NCBI RefSeq assembly: GCF_949987535.1
Contig: NC_080067.1
Span: 54,246,405 to 54,310,404, forward strand
Length of the DNA: 64,000 nucleotides
Reading direction: 5' to 3'
Source: Balaenoptera acutorostrata
Taxonomy: Eukaryota > Chordata > Mammalia > Artiodactyla > Balaenopteridae
Under the pieces are notes generated by a model, which was not told where the DNA came from, made no database searches, and was given only the letters and a program-made list of their open reading frames with translations. This document shows positions 14,246 through 26,202 of the stretch, one piece after another. A program made the translations under genes and the position numbers. Each line of letters begins with the position of its first letter. Position 1 is the stretch's first letter.

Positions 14246-14681
14246 GATGTCATCATGATCATAATCATTATCACCACCAGGACTATGAGGTAGGTGGCAT
14301 TTATTCCAACCATTAGGGCTAATCGGATGCTCATGCGAAGATCTAGAAATAACCGCCAGGGAGTAGGAATGATGGTTTCTCTTTGCTGTGAGGCCCTCCA
14401 CTTGTACCCAAGGCCCCTCTGGGGTCCCAAGGTAACAGAGGACAGAGACCAGTCTTGAGTGTAGGATCTTAGGTGCAGCCAATACCTTCCTGGCCTCTCC
14501 ACAGCCCCTAATACTTAGTTCCTTATATCATCAGCCACCCATGCATCCCTTATTATGCAGTGAGTTATCATGAAGGATGTAGTGACAAGCCTGCCCATGG
14601 GATCTTCTCTCCCGTTTTAGGGCTGTTGGTCATTAGTTGTTTCCTGCAGTGAACCCGTCTCCTTATTGGCAAATTGTGACA

Positions 14682-14916
14682 CAGAGGTCCCCCAACCCCC
14701 AGTCCCCGGTACCCCCAGTACCGGTCCACGGCCTTTTAGGAACTGGGCCGCACGGCAGGAGGTGAGCGGCGTGTCAGTGAGTGAAGCTTCATCTACCGCT
14801 CCCCAGCCCTCGCACTACTGCCTGAACTATCTCCTCCCCCATCCCCCGCCAACGTCCGTGGAAAAATTGTCTTCCAGGAAACCAGTCCCTGATGTCAAAA
14901 AGGTTGGGGACCGCTG
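14682..14916. mobile_element. hAT-type nonautonomous DNA transposon
   Basis: Ends are CAGAGGTCCCCCAACCCC and GGTTGGGGACCGCTG, an imperfect terminal inverted repeat of the CAGGGGTCCCC class. The flanks TTGTGACA (14674-14681) and TTGTAGCA (14917-14924) form an 8-bp duplication with two mismatches, the hAT hallmark. The interior includes GGAACTGGGCCGCACGGCAG, known from a widespread mammalian hAT MITE. The open frame across it is fortuitous. Confidence 0.75.
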
Positions 14917-14924
14917 TTGTAGCA

Positions 14925-16339
14925 TAAGGAACGTATCCATCTGAGCTCAAAAAGTCACCAGATGGGTTTAGATGCTCCCAACATTCTCCTTACCTAGATA
15001 TCACCTCCCCTGTGCCCAGCACCAGGAGAACATCAAGACTCACAGAATTCTGAGAATCAAAGTTCTACCTAGACATATCCTGATCATGAAAGCAGCCCAA
15101 GATAAAGGAAATGCAAAGAAAATTAGAGAGTTTTAAAAGCACTATCCAGTTAGTCACAGAAAATAATATAGGCCTGGAGAGGTTTGAAGTATCTACCCTC
15201 CTCTGGTCCTTAAGCTGGAGGCTCAATGCAGCTCATCCCAATTGCATTACTTATGCTCCCTTTTAAATGTTCTCAAAACAGGAGCAGCTTCCTGACAGAG
15301 GAACTTAATGAGACAAATAACATTTGTATAACAAGCATGTATATGTACATTACGCAGTGCTGGGTTCTGACAAAGCTCATCTGTGATAAGGAACTTGCCC
15401 TCTTACAGCTTCTAATGTTCCTAAAGCAAGGAACAGATGGAGAGAAAGGCACACGCTTTAGCCAAATGCAAAAGAAGTGGAGTAATACACACTTTTACAG
15501 TGGCTTTATTCTTGATAGGGGAAAAGACAATAGAAAGACAAGGGAGTGGCACTAGATAAGTATAGGATTTTAAAGAGCTAATGTGAGAATTGGAAGATTT
15601 TCAAAAGCAGGGATCTCACTTTGATTCTTTCGATATGTGGTGTGATGAACACCATGAATTACACGCTCAAAATCTCTTTCAACCCCGTCCAGCAGGTTTT
15701 CCCTACTGCAGAGACTACAGACTTAAAACGCCTTTTCCCAGCCTCCCCCAGAGCTAGGCTCTGGATGTGATTTAGGTTCTGCTGATCCGGTGCATTTGTG
15801 CAAGCCTTGAATTTGCAGCTGAGGTACATGGGGAGAGGGGCGGGTTACGTGATGTCCAGTTTCCTGATGTGTGTGGTTTTGGGTCAGCAGCTGTAGCAGC
15901 GGCTTCCAGTTTCAACAGGCAGTGGCCTCATTGTGACAGGGCAGCAGTTTTCTTGGTGACCCAGTAATATGGGGTGGCTTTAGGGTCTTCCTGGAAACAC
16001 AACTCAGAATCCATTTTCCCATGATTCCATAACTGATATAGTACCTATAACAAATCCCTTTTTGCCAATCTAACCAGAGCAGATCCTGGTCTCTTCTGAA
16101 GAACCCTGCTCGATACTGGGCGGGTGGGATGGTGGGAGCTACGGAGGGGTGGGAGACACCAGTCAGGAACCTCATAGGACAGGAGTATGTGCGCAATCTC
16201 TCAAGATGCTTAAATCTCTCTCAGCAAGAAGGAACTCCGTGCCATTCCACAAGGGCTTCCGGGGTGGAGAAAAGTGTGATAGGAGGGTGATACATGACCA
16301 TTAATTGTTTCAGGAATGTCCAAATAAGTTTTAGAAAAA
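14925..16339. other. Intergenic, nothing recognised
   Basis: No gene or clear element. 15230-15470 has weak ancient-repeat character only. Confidence 0.35.
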
Positions 16340-16760
16340 GAGATTGAAATCTTTAACAAAGCCCACAAGTCTGTACAATGTGATTTCTACGTGTTTCATG
16401 AGCCTGGTGGACCGTGTCCTCACTTTCTCTTGTCCAGCCATGCTGGCCTTTTCTTCTTCAGATTCACTCCTCCCTTCTCTGCCTCAGAACCCCAGCTGCG
16501 GCTATTCTTTAACTGGTAACTCTTACTTGTTGTTAAGTGGACTCTCTCATTAGACCTCAGGATGTCCATGTGATGTGCTCTCTTGACACGTTCTACCTCC
16601 CTTCATGAGTCACAGCCAGAGTTAAATGCTGATTTATATAAGTCAAAAATATTAATAGATGTCTGCCCTGCAGACAGGAAAGTCCATGAGAGTAGAGGCT
16701 GCCATATCCTCGGTATCTAAAAGTGATTTGCACGCACCTGGGGCTCAGTAAGTATAGGTT
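16340..16760 (+). repeat. Probable L2 fragment
   Basis: GACAGGAAAGTCCATGAGAG, TGCCATATCCTCGGTATCTA and GGGGCTCAGTAAGTATAGG follow the 3' end of L2 loosely. Highly diverged. Confidence 0.4.
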
Positions 16761-17654
16761 AAGTGTACGCACTCCATCTTCCTGCCCCGGTTTTGTTGCA
16801 ACTCTATCTGAATACCTGCTCCCATGATTGCTGCAGCAAAGGAAGATAGCTTGGAGACTTGGCCACCGGTTCCTAAATCCTTCTGCGAGGGAATGACATG
16901 CATCACCTCCATGAATACTTCGTTGGCCAGAGCAAGTCACAAGGCCACCTAGCTTCAAAAGGGCAATCCAGGAAGGGGAGAAGAACTATGAATACTGGTC
17001 TGCCGCAGCCCCCTACCCTAGAAGCTGACCTAAACGTTAAGGTTAGAAGGCAGAAAGTATTGATTATTCTATAACTCGTGACTTGAGTCTTACTTCCTAA
17101 AGCAAGCACATCGTATTCTTTGTTCTGAGGCATATTTTCCCCATTTCACTTTTATTGTCATGTTCTCTACTGGCTAATGTGCATTCTTATCTAGGCAGTC
17201 CTAAGCTCAGGGCTTTACCAGAAATGTCCCTGTGAAAATGAACTTTAGGCCAATAGCAGAATGTGCTTACCCAAGCTGGCTCTTCATCTATTCATTGCCT
17301 CGATGAGGACAAGCACATTTAGTCCCTTTGTTACACATGACCCCTGGCCGTGCTGCTGTTCTCATTCATTTGCCTTGAAATTAGCTGCTCTCGGAGCTTG
17401 GCAGCATGGGGCCAGCATCCACAATCAACCACGTATGGACTGACCATCTGTTACCCATATTTCCTTTACCAGGTGTTGATAGGTGCAGAGAAACACAGTT
17501 CATGACTCTGGACCTCAAGGAGCTAACCCTCCAACTGAGGAAACAAGATGTAAATCCCCCCAATACTACCTAAGTTCATGGCTATGTATGTTTAAATACA
17601 GAATGGGTTGTCGGGCAATCAAAGAATTTCAGAGGCAGGAGAAAGAGGGGGGAA
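16761..17654. other. Intergenic, nothing recognised
   Basis: No supported coding region. 17460-17560 resembles the ancient gene-poor repeat phrase CTCAAGGAGCTAACCCTCCA, too diverged to assign. Confidence 0.35.
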
Positions 17655-18235
17655 AGGGAGGAAGAAGATCAGCAACAGTTGTGGAGGAGAGAGCCCCCGC
17701 TGTCAACGGGTGTGGACGGCATGCTGCTGAAGCGGCGGGGAGAAATCCTGAAAACAGGGCCAGTGGTGGCCTCCCCTTGGTCCAGTCGTCTCGGTTCTGA
17801 CTTTGAGTCTTCCCAGGTCATGACTGCACCTGGGATTCCAGAAATTCTACATCTTCTGGGAGTCCAGCATCTGGATTAATATGAGAATCCTACTCCACGT
17901 CAGAGATCTTTGTGTCCCCACTGACATCCTCCGAGCCCATGGCTTGCTGCAGGCGTTGCTGGGACAGCCAGGTGTGTGCAGGCCTCACAGGACAGCACTG
18001 CTTTGGCTGAACCCAGGAGCTCTGCTTCTTGGCCCTGGAGCTCCTCTGCCGCCACCTTGAGGGAGGCTGGGGGGAGCTGCCCAGAGTTCTACTGCAGGTG
18101 CAAGCCTGGAAGTGCCAGGAAGTTCACACCCCCCTTGGACAAACCTTGGCCAAGGGGAACTTGGGGGCCATGCAGGAGGTACATGCTCCCCTCTTCTGTC
18201 CCTTGAGCTGACAACTGTGAAGGCGTTTTACACAT
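17655..18235 (-). other. GC-rich coding-like segment, unidentified
   Basis: Richer in GC than its surroundings, with coding-like stretches on the minus strand in different frames: SISPRRFSSMPSTPVDSG-like text near 17700-17760, SEDVSGDTKISDVE near 17895-17940, and VAAEELQGQEAELL near 18010-18065. Stops separate them. This could be a degenerate processed pseudogene or an LTR. I do not recognise the parent and no poly(A) or target duplication was seen. Confidence 0.25.
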
Positions 18236-19328
18236 TTTCTCAGGGGTTCCCCAGAGGGGAGTAGACTGTTAAGAGTAACCTCCTCTTTAACATACACTGT
18301 ACTGACTTTTCTTCCTTCTGTTTCACAATTCCAGGTCCCCCAATAAGCAAATCCTATGCCCAAGTTAGGACACCCCCCCCACCGCCGGCCCAGAGAAAAC
18401 TGTTTAAACTTCTTTACTTCTTCAGTAAAGCATTTACCCCTTTGCTTCAGAGTTATTAATTAAAAAATTAAAATTATAAAAGGTTAATTCTTTGCATCTT
18501 GCTCTTATACTTTAATAAACTATTTTGGAGATCTTTTCATGTTAGGATAAAAATACCTATCTGATTTTTAAAATAATATTCACTCTAGGGAATATCATAA
18601 TTTATATAATCAGTTCACTCTTCCGATAAGTACTTTGATGGACAGCTTTATCTGGGTATATGTCCTCTTTTCCCAAACTGCCCTTTATCTTTATTTTAAT
18701 ATCATTTCTCCTGACCAAAATATTGGGAGAAATATCCTGGCCTGCGCTTTATTAGGATAGGTCAGGATTGATGGGTTCCAGGCAGCAAAGCCGAGCTGGT
18801 AGGGATTTTTGCAGGCCATACAGATGTACCTTTAAACTTGCGAGAGTTTAGCCAACTGAGAAGTGAGAAGAAAACAGTCCACAGAGGACACCAACCTCAC
18901 TTCTGACACAAGTTGCAAGTTCAGGGGTTCCCAAGACCACCCTTAGGTTTGATAATTTGCTGGAAGAATTCACAGAACTCACTGAAAGCTGTTATGGTCA
19001 CGCTTTAATACAGCTAAACACTACAGATTAGAATCAGGCAAGGGAAGAAGTACACAGGACAGAGTCCAAGAGAGTACGAAATGCTGTTTCTGTTTCCTCT
19101 TCCCGTGGAGTCATGACACTGTCACTTTCTTGACATTGATGTGTGACAATACGCATGGAATATCATAAACTAAGAAAGTTTACCCCAGCCTCGGTGTCCA
19201 GTCTTTATCCAGTGGGTAACCTCAAGTTCCAGCCCCTCAAGAGGTCCACTGATACCACCTCAAAACACCCACCCTACCTCACTTTGTGACTAATTGCCTG
19301 GCCCCCAGGCTAACAAAGACTCTCCAGT
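18236..19328. other. Intergenic, nothing recognised
   Basis: AT-rich from 18420 to 18720. C-run at 18373-18380. No gene or clear element. Confidence 0.35.
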
Positions 19329-19349
19329 CAAGAAGCTGAGGACAGTGTA

Positions 19350-20262
19350 GGTGGATTCCCTTCTCTCCACACCCTCTCCAGCATTTATTGTTTGTGGATT
19401 TTTTGTGACAGCCATTCTGACTGGTGTGAGGTGATATCTCATTACAGTTTTGATTTGCATTTCTCTAATAGCGATGTTGAACATCTTTTCATGTGCCTCT
19501 TGGCCATCTGTATGCCTTCTTTCGAACCCTCCTACAGTGTTGGTGGGAATGTAAATTGGTGCAACCACTATGGAAAACAGTATGGAGGTTCCTTAAGAAA
19601 CTCAAAATAGAGCTACCATATGATCCTACAATCCCACTCCTGGGCAAGTATCTGGAGAAAAACATGGTCTAAAAGGATACATGCACCCCAATGTTCATTG
19701 GAGCACTGTTTACTATAGCCAAGAAATGGAAGCAACCTAAATTTCCATCGACAGAGGAATGGATAAAGAAGATGTGGTGTATATATATATATACACAATG
19801 GAATATTACTCAGCCATTCAAAAGAATAAAATAATGCCATTTGCAGCAACATGGATGGACCTAGAGATTGTCATACTGAGTGAATAATTCAGAGAAATAT
19901 CGTAGATAATGCTTATATGTGGAATCTAAAAAAAAAAAAAAGATACAAATGAACTTATTTACAAAACAGAAACAGCCTCAGAGACTTTGAGAATGAACTT
20001 ACGGTTACCAGGGGGGACGGGGGGTTAGTCAGGGAGTTTGGGATTGACAGGTATACACTGCTATATTTAAAATGGATAACCAGCAAGGACCTACTGTATA
20101 GCACAGGGAACTCTGCTCAATATTATGTAACAACCTAAATGACAAAAGAATTTGAAAAAGAATAGTTACATATGTATGTATAACTGAATCACTTGGCTGT
20201 ACACCTGAAATTAATACAACATTGTTAATCAATTATACTCCAATATAAAATAAATTAAAAAA
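19350..20262 (+). mobile_element. L1 with 5' inversion
   Basis: Positions 19350-19527 match the L1 ORF2 end in antisense (TTCTCTCCACACCCTCTCCA, GTTTTGATTTGCATTTCTCT). From about 19528 the orientation switches to sense (CAGTGTTGGTGGGAATGTAA, ATGGATAAAGAAGATGTGGT) and runs to the 3' end AATATAAAATAAATTAAAAA. The flanks GAAGCTGAGGAC (19332-19343) and GCAACTGAGGAC (20269-20280) look like a decayed target duplication. This layout is the product of twin priming. Confidence 0.88.
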
Positions 20263-20280
20263 AAAGCAGCAACTGAGGAC

Positions 20281-20902
20281 AAAGGCCAGACCTCTTTTTG
20301 CAGTAAAAGATAGACTCTTTACTACACAACACCAAAACAGAATTGACTCCATTAGATTTTTCTAGGGAAATATCTAATTAACAATGTCTAATTTTTTTTT
20401 CCCAAGAAAGTTATTTAGTCAAGCAAAATGGGAATGACCATCAGTTTGCTCAATAGCAAAAAGTGTCCTTGACAGCAGTCAGCTCAACATGTCGCAAAGA
20501 AGCCCTGGTCAAATGGTCCTCCCAACCTCACACCCTGCCCGAACATGGCAAACAGCGAGCTGCACTGGCCACATATTTTCCCCTTGGGCTGGGATCTCTG
20601 TTTATTTTAAGGGAAATAAAATCCTTATGTTTCTGAATCATTTACACTTAACTCATTAACAAATTTCACAATGGAAATTCTTTGGTTCTCTCCTTCCTTA
20701 AATCTTCGGGAGTGGGGTTGTGGGAAACAAAGAGGTTTATACTAGCAGGTATTTCAAACATTCAACATAACCGCAAACTTAGTTTCAGGCCAGGAAATCA
20801 TGAAGAATAGTGCTGGTGTTAGTGATACCACATGACTCTATTCTTCTAGAACTTGAGTGCTCAAATCACACCAGATCCACAATGCCTTCTCCCAGACAGG
20901 AG
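20281..20902. other. Intergenic, nothing recognised
   Basis: T-run at 20392-20400. No gene or clear element. Confidence 0.35.
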
Positions 20903-21251
20903 TTTTCTTAGTCCCTTTGGGCTGCTTTAACAGACTGTGTGGCTTATAAACACAAATTTATTTCTCACAGTTCTAGGGGCTGGGAAGTCCGAGATCAAGG
21001 TAACAGCAGATTCAGTGCCTGGTGAGGACCTGCTTCCTGGTTCATAGACAGCCATCTTGATCTGTGTTGGTACATGGCAAAAGGGGCTAGGGAGCTCTCT
21101 GGGGTCTCTCTTAGGACACGAATCTTACTCACGAGAGTTCCACCCTCACGACCTAATCACCTCCCAAAGTTCCTACCTCCAAACACCATGACATTGGAGA
21201 TTAGGTTCAACACATGAATTCTGGGAGGACACAAACATGCAATCTATAGCA
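20903..21251 (-). mobile_element. MLT1-type MaLR solo LTR
   Basis: The plus strand reads GGGCTGCTTTAACAGACTGT, GTGGCTTATAAACACAAATT, TTCTCACAGTTCTAGGGGCT and CACGACCTAATCACCTCCCA, ending AACATGCAATCTATAGCA. This is the complement of an MLT1-class LTR. It is a solo LTR; no internal sequence was seen. Confidence 0.8.
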
Positions 21252-22521
21252 GAAGGGATCTCTCAGCCTTTTGACTGTTTTGCCACACCTCTGCTCTGAT
21301 CTAATATGATAATAATAATGCAATATTATAATAATAATACAATGTTGCATCTCTGTTCTGATCTAATATTACCTTGAGTGCTTATCTCTACAACCAAAGT
21401 GTTATCTCTACTCCAGAGTAGGAGGACACCTCATACCTGTGCATACACTGCACATTGCCCAGCACAGCACCCTTTGATGATACTGATGACAGAGCACATA
21501 CTGGGGGTTCAATAAACATTTGTTGACAATAAAACAATTTATATTTTTGCAGGTTCTTTTGCATATATTTATTTGTTCTATATTTAAAAAACAAGCTCCT
21601 TTACCCTCCCGTCCTCATTCTTTAGTTACAAAGTACTGTACCACGAGTTCCAGTAAAGCCCTCAAGAGTAGTGTTCTATACCTATTTATCACGTATCTTC
21701 TGCCCTACACTGAAAAGATGAAAGTAAACATGATTGAATGCAAAAAGAAGCAATCTGAGTGTACGAAAGGAGGGATTTTGCCATTGGAATTTTACTCTGG
21801 TTTTTAATGTTTTTTTTTTTCTCGCTGAGAAAGTAAGCAATTAACCTCAAGAACCATTGCACAACAAAAACCTACTGACTTTTTTGTTCCTTAAACAGGT
21901 TTTATGTAATTTATACATTAAATGAAGTTAGACCTTTCCTGGAGGCGCAATTACCGTTCTCAAATTCTGTGGTAAGGAACAGTATCATTAACACACAATA
22001 CTGGGTTTCTGCACATCACATGAAATTAACCCACTGGTTCAGGCATGACTGACTGGAAGACCATGATCTGTACTAAAAGAGCCCTTAATGACTATTGTTG
22101 TCTACGAAAACAGTGACACTCTGTGCCATTCAAGAAAAATATGGTCAGGGGACTGTTCCCTTGATGCCTTATGCAACTCCAGGTGTTTCATTTAGTGGGC
22201 CAGTTTTCAGAGTAATTTGGCCATAACAAAGATTTTTTAAAATCCAGTTTTAGATACATCTTTAAGGCTTTGAGGACAAATATTAATCAGATACATAAAC
22301 ATTCCTTGTCATTTTTGGCCTCATATCCACTTTCCCCGACATTACTGAGGCTCCAGCTGTTTTATCTGGTAAATATTTTGTAAAACTGGGAACGTGGTTG
22401 ACCCTCTTTCAGTGGTAACTCTTGTAAAACAGGGTAGAGTGTCAGCTGGATGCTGTGACAAGGGTGGTCCTAATGACATGGGCTCAAGGTCTCTCCCAGA
22501 GAAGAGCTTTGGGGCTGGTAA
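21252..22521. other. Intergenic, nothing recognised
   Basis: Contains a short AATAAT-rich microsatellite-like run near 21307-21340. No supported gene. Confidence 0.35.
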
Positions 22522-22535
22522 AAACCCTCTCACTG

Positions 22536-22864
22536 GGCTTCCCTGGTAGCACAGTAGTTAAGAATCCACCTGCCAATGCAGGGGACATGGGTTTGAGCCC
22601 TGGTCCGGGAAGATCCCACATGCAGTGGAGCAACTAAGCCTGTGTGCCACAAGTACTGAGCCTGCGCTCTAGAGCCCGCGAGCCACAACTACTGAGCCCA
22701 CGTGCCACAACTACTGAAGCCCACGCGCCTAGAGCACATGATCTGCAACAAGAGAAGCCACCGCAATAAGAAGCCCACTTGCCGCAACTACAGAAAGACA
22801 GCACGCAGCAACGAAGACCCAACACAGCCAAAAATAAATAAATAAAATAAATTTTTAAAAAACC
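22536..22864 (+). mobile_element. CHR-type SINE with extended body
   Basis: Starts GGCTTCCCTGGTAGCACAG and ends GACCCAACACAGCCAAAAAT plus A-rich tail. A perfect 14-bp target duplication AAACCCTCTCACTG lies at 22522-22535 and 22865-22878. The body has repeated GAGCC-CA-ACTACTGAG units, making it longer than the copy at 2952. Confidence 0.93.
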
Positions 22865-22878
22865 AAACCCTCTCACTG

Positions 22879-23577
22879 AGGTCCTTAGAGTGAAAACAAT
22901 TCTCACTTTAACAATGCTAAGATGTTATTTGCCTTGTTCACTCCTATGCTCTCATGACTGTACATGACATGTGGAGTTTTCCAGAGGCTACATGATATGT
23001 GATGTCACAATAGATTGAATGAAGAAGGAAGAGAATCCAGCTGTCTTTTTCTAAGCCAGACATTACAGAGATTGGCAAAAATGCAAAACAGTGCCATTCT
23101 TCTCACTAACTTTTTTTGAAAATATCTTTTTTATAAAAATATTTTACTTATATTAACATGCAGTGGGTTCATTGTTATTTTTAAATGAATTGATAAATGT
23201 TTTTGAAATTCTGCTTTAATTTCTAACACAGTAAATATTGACATACATTACATTTGAACAAAAGTTTTTTAAGGCACCCAATACATTTTAAGAGCAAAAT
23301 TGATCCTGAGGCCAAAAAAATTTGAGAATCACTGGTGTAAGGGAAACAGCTTTGAATAGAGATAGCCCTGCCACTTACTAGCCACCTCTCCACACATCCC
23401 ACCTCGAAGAGCACGCACGCACACACACACACATCCCAATCAAGCTCTTTCCCATCGCCTACTGAAGGAAAAAAAAAAAACAGTTTAATTCAATAAGTAA
23501 ATATTAAGTGACTCAACAAAGCAATTAAAAGAAAAAAATTCCCCAACTGAGTAAAGAAGGTAGAGGAAAACAGAATA
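22879..23577. other. Intergenic; MER5-like end and CA repeat
   Basis: TTTGAGAATCACTGGTGTAA at 23320-23340 resembles the terminus of a MER5-type hAT element. A short (CA)n tract lies at 23411-23433. Nothing else was recognised. Confidence 0.35.
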
Positions 23578-24081
23578 TGTCACCCCCAAATACCCCTCTT
23601 TGACATAAATTTATTTTGAGCTGAAGGCAATTAAGAAGAAGCAAACAGAGGAAGAACTGTCTGTACTGTCCACCTTTTCTGCCTAAAGGCAGGATATAAA
23701 TTCTCCTTTACTAGAGATGATTCTGGACTCTTATGAGCCCAGAGACAACCCAAGGAATCTGCAAACAAACCTTACTCCATTATTTTCCTCCTATTTCCTC
23801 CTGTTTACCTTCCCACCGTTTGCCACCCTTGGAAACCTAAAACTGCTTTCCTTTGTCTTGTCATTTCTCTACAGATTTATTGCTTTTTGTTGAAAATGCT
23901 ATAAAAGCAGGAGTTCTAAGCCACCTTTTCTAGTTACTCTTCTCTTTCCCCAAGTTTTTCCCATGCATATGTGAGATGTTAACAAACTTCTGTTTGTTTT
24001 TCTGCTATTAATCTGTCTTTGTAGAGACCCAGCTGAGACCACAGAAGGGTAGAAGGAAAGATTTTTCCTCTCCTACGAACA
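23578..24081 (+). mobile_element. Probable solo ERV LTR
   Basis: Begins TGTCACCCCC and ends CGAACA, fitting TG...CA. A GCTATAAAAGCAG TATA box is near 23899, and ATTAATCTGTCTTTGTAGAG and AAGGAAAGATTTTTCCTCTC near the end are typical of a mammalian ERV LTR U5. No clear target duplication, so the edges are approximate. Confidence 0.5.
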
Positions 24082-24264
24082 TGCTCAGTTTGGGTATGGG
24101 AGCAAGGAAGGGAAAGCATGAAACAGAACTAAATGCAAGTGATTTGGGGGTTATTTGGTATTATGCTATTTTTGTATGCATACTCAAATGAACTGTATTT
24201 GGATATTTAAAAAATTTTAGTTTTTCTATTAGCTTATTATGGGTGCTCTAACCCTTTTGTTTTG

Positions 24265-24746
24265 AATATATACAAGTTTTTCTTTTTCCTTCCCCAATTT
24301 TACTGAGGTATATTTTATCACAATAAACTGCACATATTTAGAGCACATAATTTGATGGGTTCTGACCCATGTACATACCTGTGAAACTATCATCACAAGT
24401 TAATAAACATATTCATCATCCCCCCCAGTCTCCTTTTATAATTCACCCCCACTCCTCCACTCATCAAACACTAATCTGTTTTCTGTTTAGTATAGATTAG
24501 TTTGCATTTTCTAGCATTTTCTATAAATGAACTCATTGCAGTATATACTCTTTTGCAACATTATTTTGAGACTTAATCACGTTGCATTAATCATTAGTTT
24601 GTCCATTTTTATTGCTGAGTAGTATTCTACTGTATAGATTCACCAAAACCTGTTTATTCTACTCACTCATTGATGGACACTGGGTTGTTTCCAGGTTTTA
24701 GCAATTGAAAACAAAGCTGCTATGTCCACTTGTGTACAAGTCCTTG
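24265..24746 (-). mobile_element. Old L1 fragment, distal half
   Basis: Complement of L1 3' sequence: TTTTACTGAGGTATATTTTA, TTGCTGAGTAGTATTCTACT, GATGGACACTGGGTTGTTTC and CTTGTGTACAAGTCCTTG. It is interrupted at 24746 by the ERV provirus and continues at 29072. Confidence 0.85.
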
Positions 24747-25326
24747 TGTTACCAACCCTCCCCAGTCAAGCCCCAACAAGGGCCCTCCTGCCCAGTGTCG
24801 CCAGTGCCAGTAGGAGACCGAGTTCGGTTTAGAAGCAAAGGGAAGCTTTATTCTTTGATTAGAGAATGGAGAGATGTGAGCTCGGCCCTGCAGCACTTAC
24901 TCTCCCCAACAGGCCGATAGGCCTTGGGCATGGCTGCTTTATAGGGATCTCGTGGAGGGGGCGGGGTGGGGCGGGGCGGGGTGGGGGGGCGGAGTTCTCA
25001 CTGGGCAGGCGCAGATGTGCTGCTCTGGCATTCACTCGTATCTGTGCCAGGTGCAGCCCCTCTGCGCACAGCCCACCACCGCCATCTTGGATTAAGGTGT
25101 CGTGCGCAGCGTCTCTGTACACGGCTGGGGCTGCGGTGTCGGGTGCTGCCGTTTTGCGATGGGAACTCTGGTCTGAAGTGCTGGGTGCGAGGTCTCTGCT
25201 CGCGGCTCCCTATGAACAAGTGGAACTAGACTAAACACAAAGGAAAAGAAAAAGGTGAGACTTTATTTTATTACCCAGATGCTGTTTTTATTTTCTGGGA
25301 ATTGTTAACGGGCTTTGGCAGTGACA
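24747..25326 (-). mobile_element. ERV1 provirus 3' LTR
   Basis: Homologous to 28525-29071 in the same orientation, and bounded by TGTTAC (24747-24752) and GTGACA (25321-25326), a TG...CA inverted end. On the minus strand it keeps a TATAAAG box (from CTTTATA near 24938) with GC-box-like GGGCGG/GGGGCGG runs at 24956-24992. AATAAAGCTT near 24850 would be the polyadenylation signal. A purine-rich tract (AGACAGAGGAGGGA, about 25329-25345) directly precedes it in sense, as expected for a polypurine tract. Confidence 0.85.
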
Positions 25327-25692
25327 AATCCCTCCTCTGTCTTTTGTCCTGCCCGTCATTTTTCAGGGACGCTTGTCCATCTTCTGTAATCCTTTTTGTT
25401 ACTGGAGTCTGAGAGGTTACTGTGTAGCCTGCCAGCCTTTTTCCCTCCCTCATAAAACGACTCCTGTCCATGAACCATTCCTCTTTAGGGTTTGGGGAGG
25501 CTCGCTTCGTAGGTTGGGGGAACTGGTATAGACTGTATCTATTGTTTCTACACAATCACGTTCCAAGGACCCTGTTTCTGTAGGTAGTAAAGTGGCAGGA
25601 TTTAGTGTGTGACAGGTTTTTATAGTAACCACTGGGTTGTCTAATGGCTCTATGAATGCCTGGTCTTGGGCCTTCCCTGTTACCCCCATAAT
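25327..25692 (-). pseudogene. ERV protease C-terminus joined to RNase H remnant
   Basis: On the minus strand MGVTGKAQDQAFIEPLD looks like the C-terminal part of a gammaretroviral protease. It runs directly into CHTLNPATLLPTETG, the RT-to-RNase H connection motif. Reverse transcriptase proper is absent, so a pol deletion joins the two near 25625-25645. The RNase H part then changes frame and continues as GKRLAGYTVTSQTP before ending at the polypurine tract. Integrase and env are missing. The piece is clearly noncoding now. Confidence 0.75.
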
Positions 25693-25704
25693 TTTACAAC
25701 TCTT

Positions 25705-26202
25705 TTTAAAACTAATTTTATTATATTTTATTAATTTTGAGGGAAAATAACTGTTGGCCTAGAATTCTACATCCAGAGGAACAATTTTTTTTAAAGTATA
25801 GTTGATTTACAATGTTTCAGGTGTACAGAAAAGTTATTCAGTTATGCATATGTATACGTATTCTCGTTCAGATTCGTTTCCATTATAGGTTATTACAAGA
25901 TATTGAATATAGTATATATTCAAGTATATATATTATATACAAGGCCATATAGTAGGTCCTTGTTGTTTGTCTGTTTTATATATAGCAGTGTGTATATATT
26001 AATCCCAAAGCCCTAATTTATCCTTTCCCCTTCCCCTTTGGTAGTGAGTCAGTGAGTTTGTTTTCTGTCAGTGAGTCTGCTTTGTCAGTGAGTCTCTTTC
26101 TGTTTTGTAAATAAGTTCATTTGTATCATTTTTTAAGATTCCATATATAAGTGATATCATATGATATTTGTCTATCTCCGTTTGACTTATTTCACTTAGA
26201 AG
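25705..26202 (-). mobile_element. LINE fragment inserted in ERV protease
   Basis: L1 3' UTR text in complement: GTATAGTTGATTTACAATGT, TATAGTAGGTCCTTGTTGTT and AAATAAGTTCATTTGTATCA. It is flanked by a 12-bp direct repeat TTTACAACTCTT at 25693-25704 and 26203-26214. The insertion splits the ERV protease remnant. Confidence 0.85.

Noticed and set aside
14666..14944. 92-codon proline-rich frame
   Set aside because: Lies entirely over a hAT MITE.
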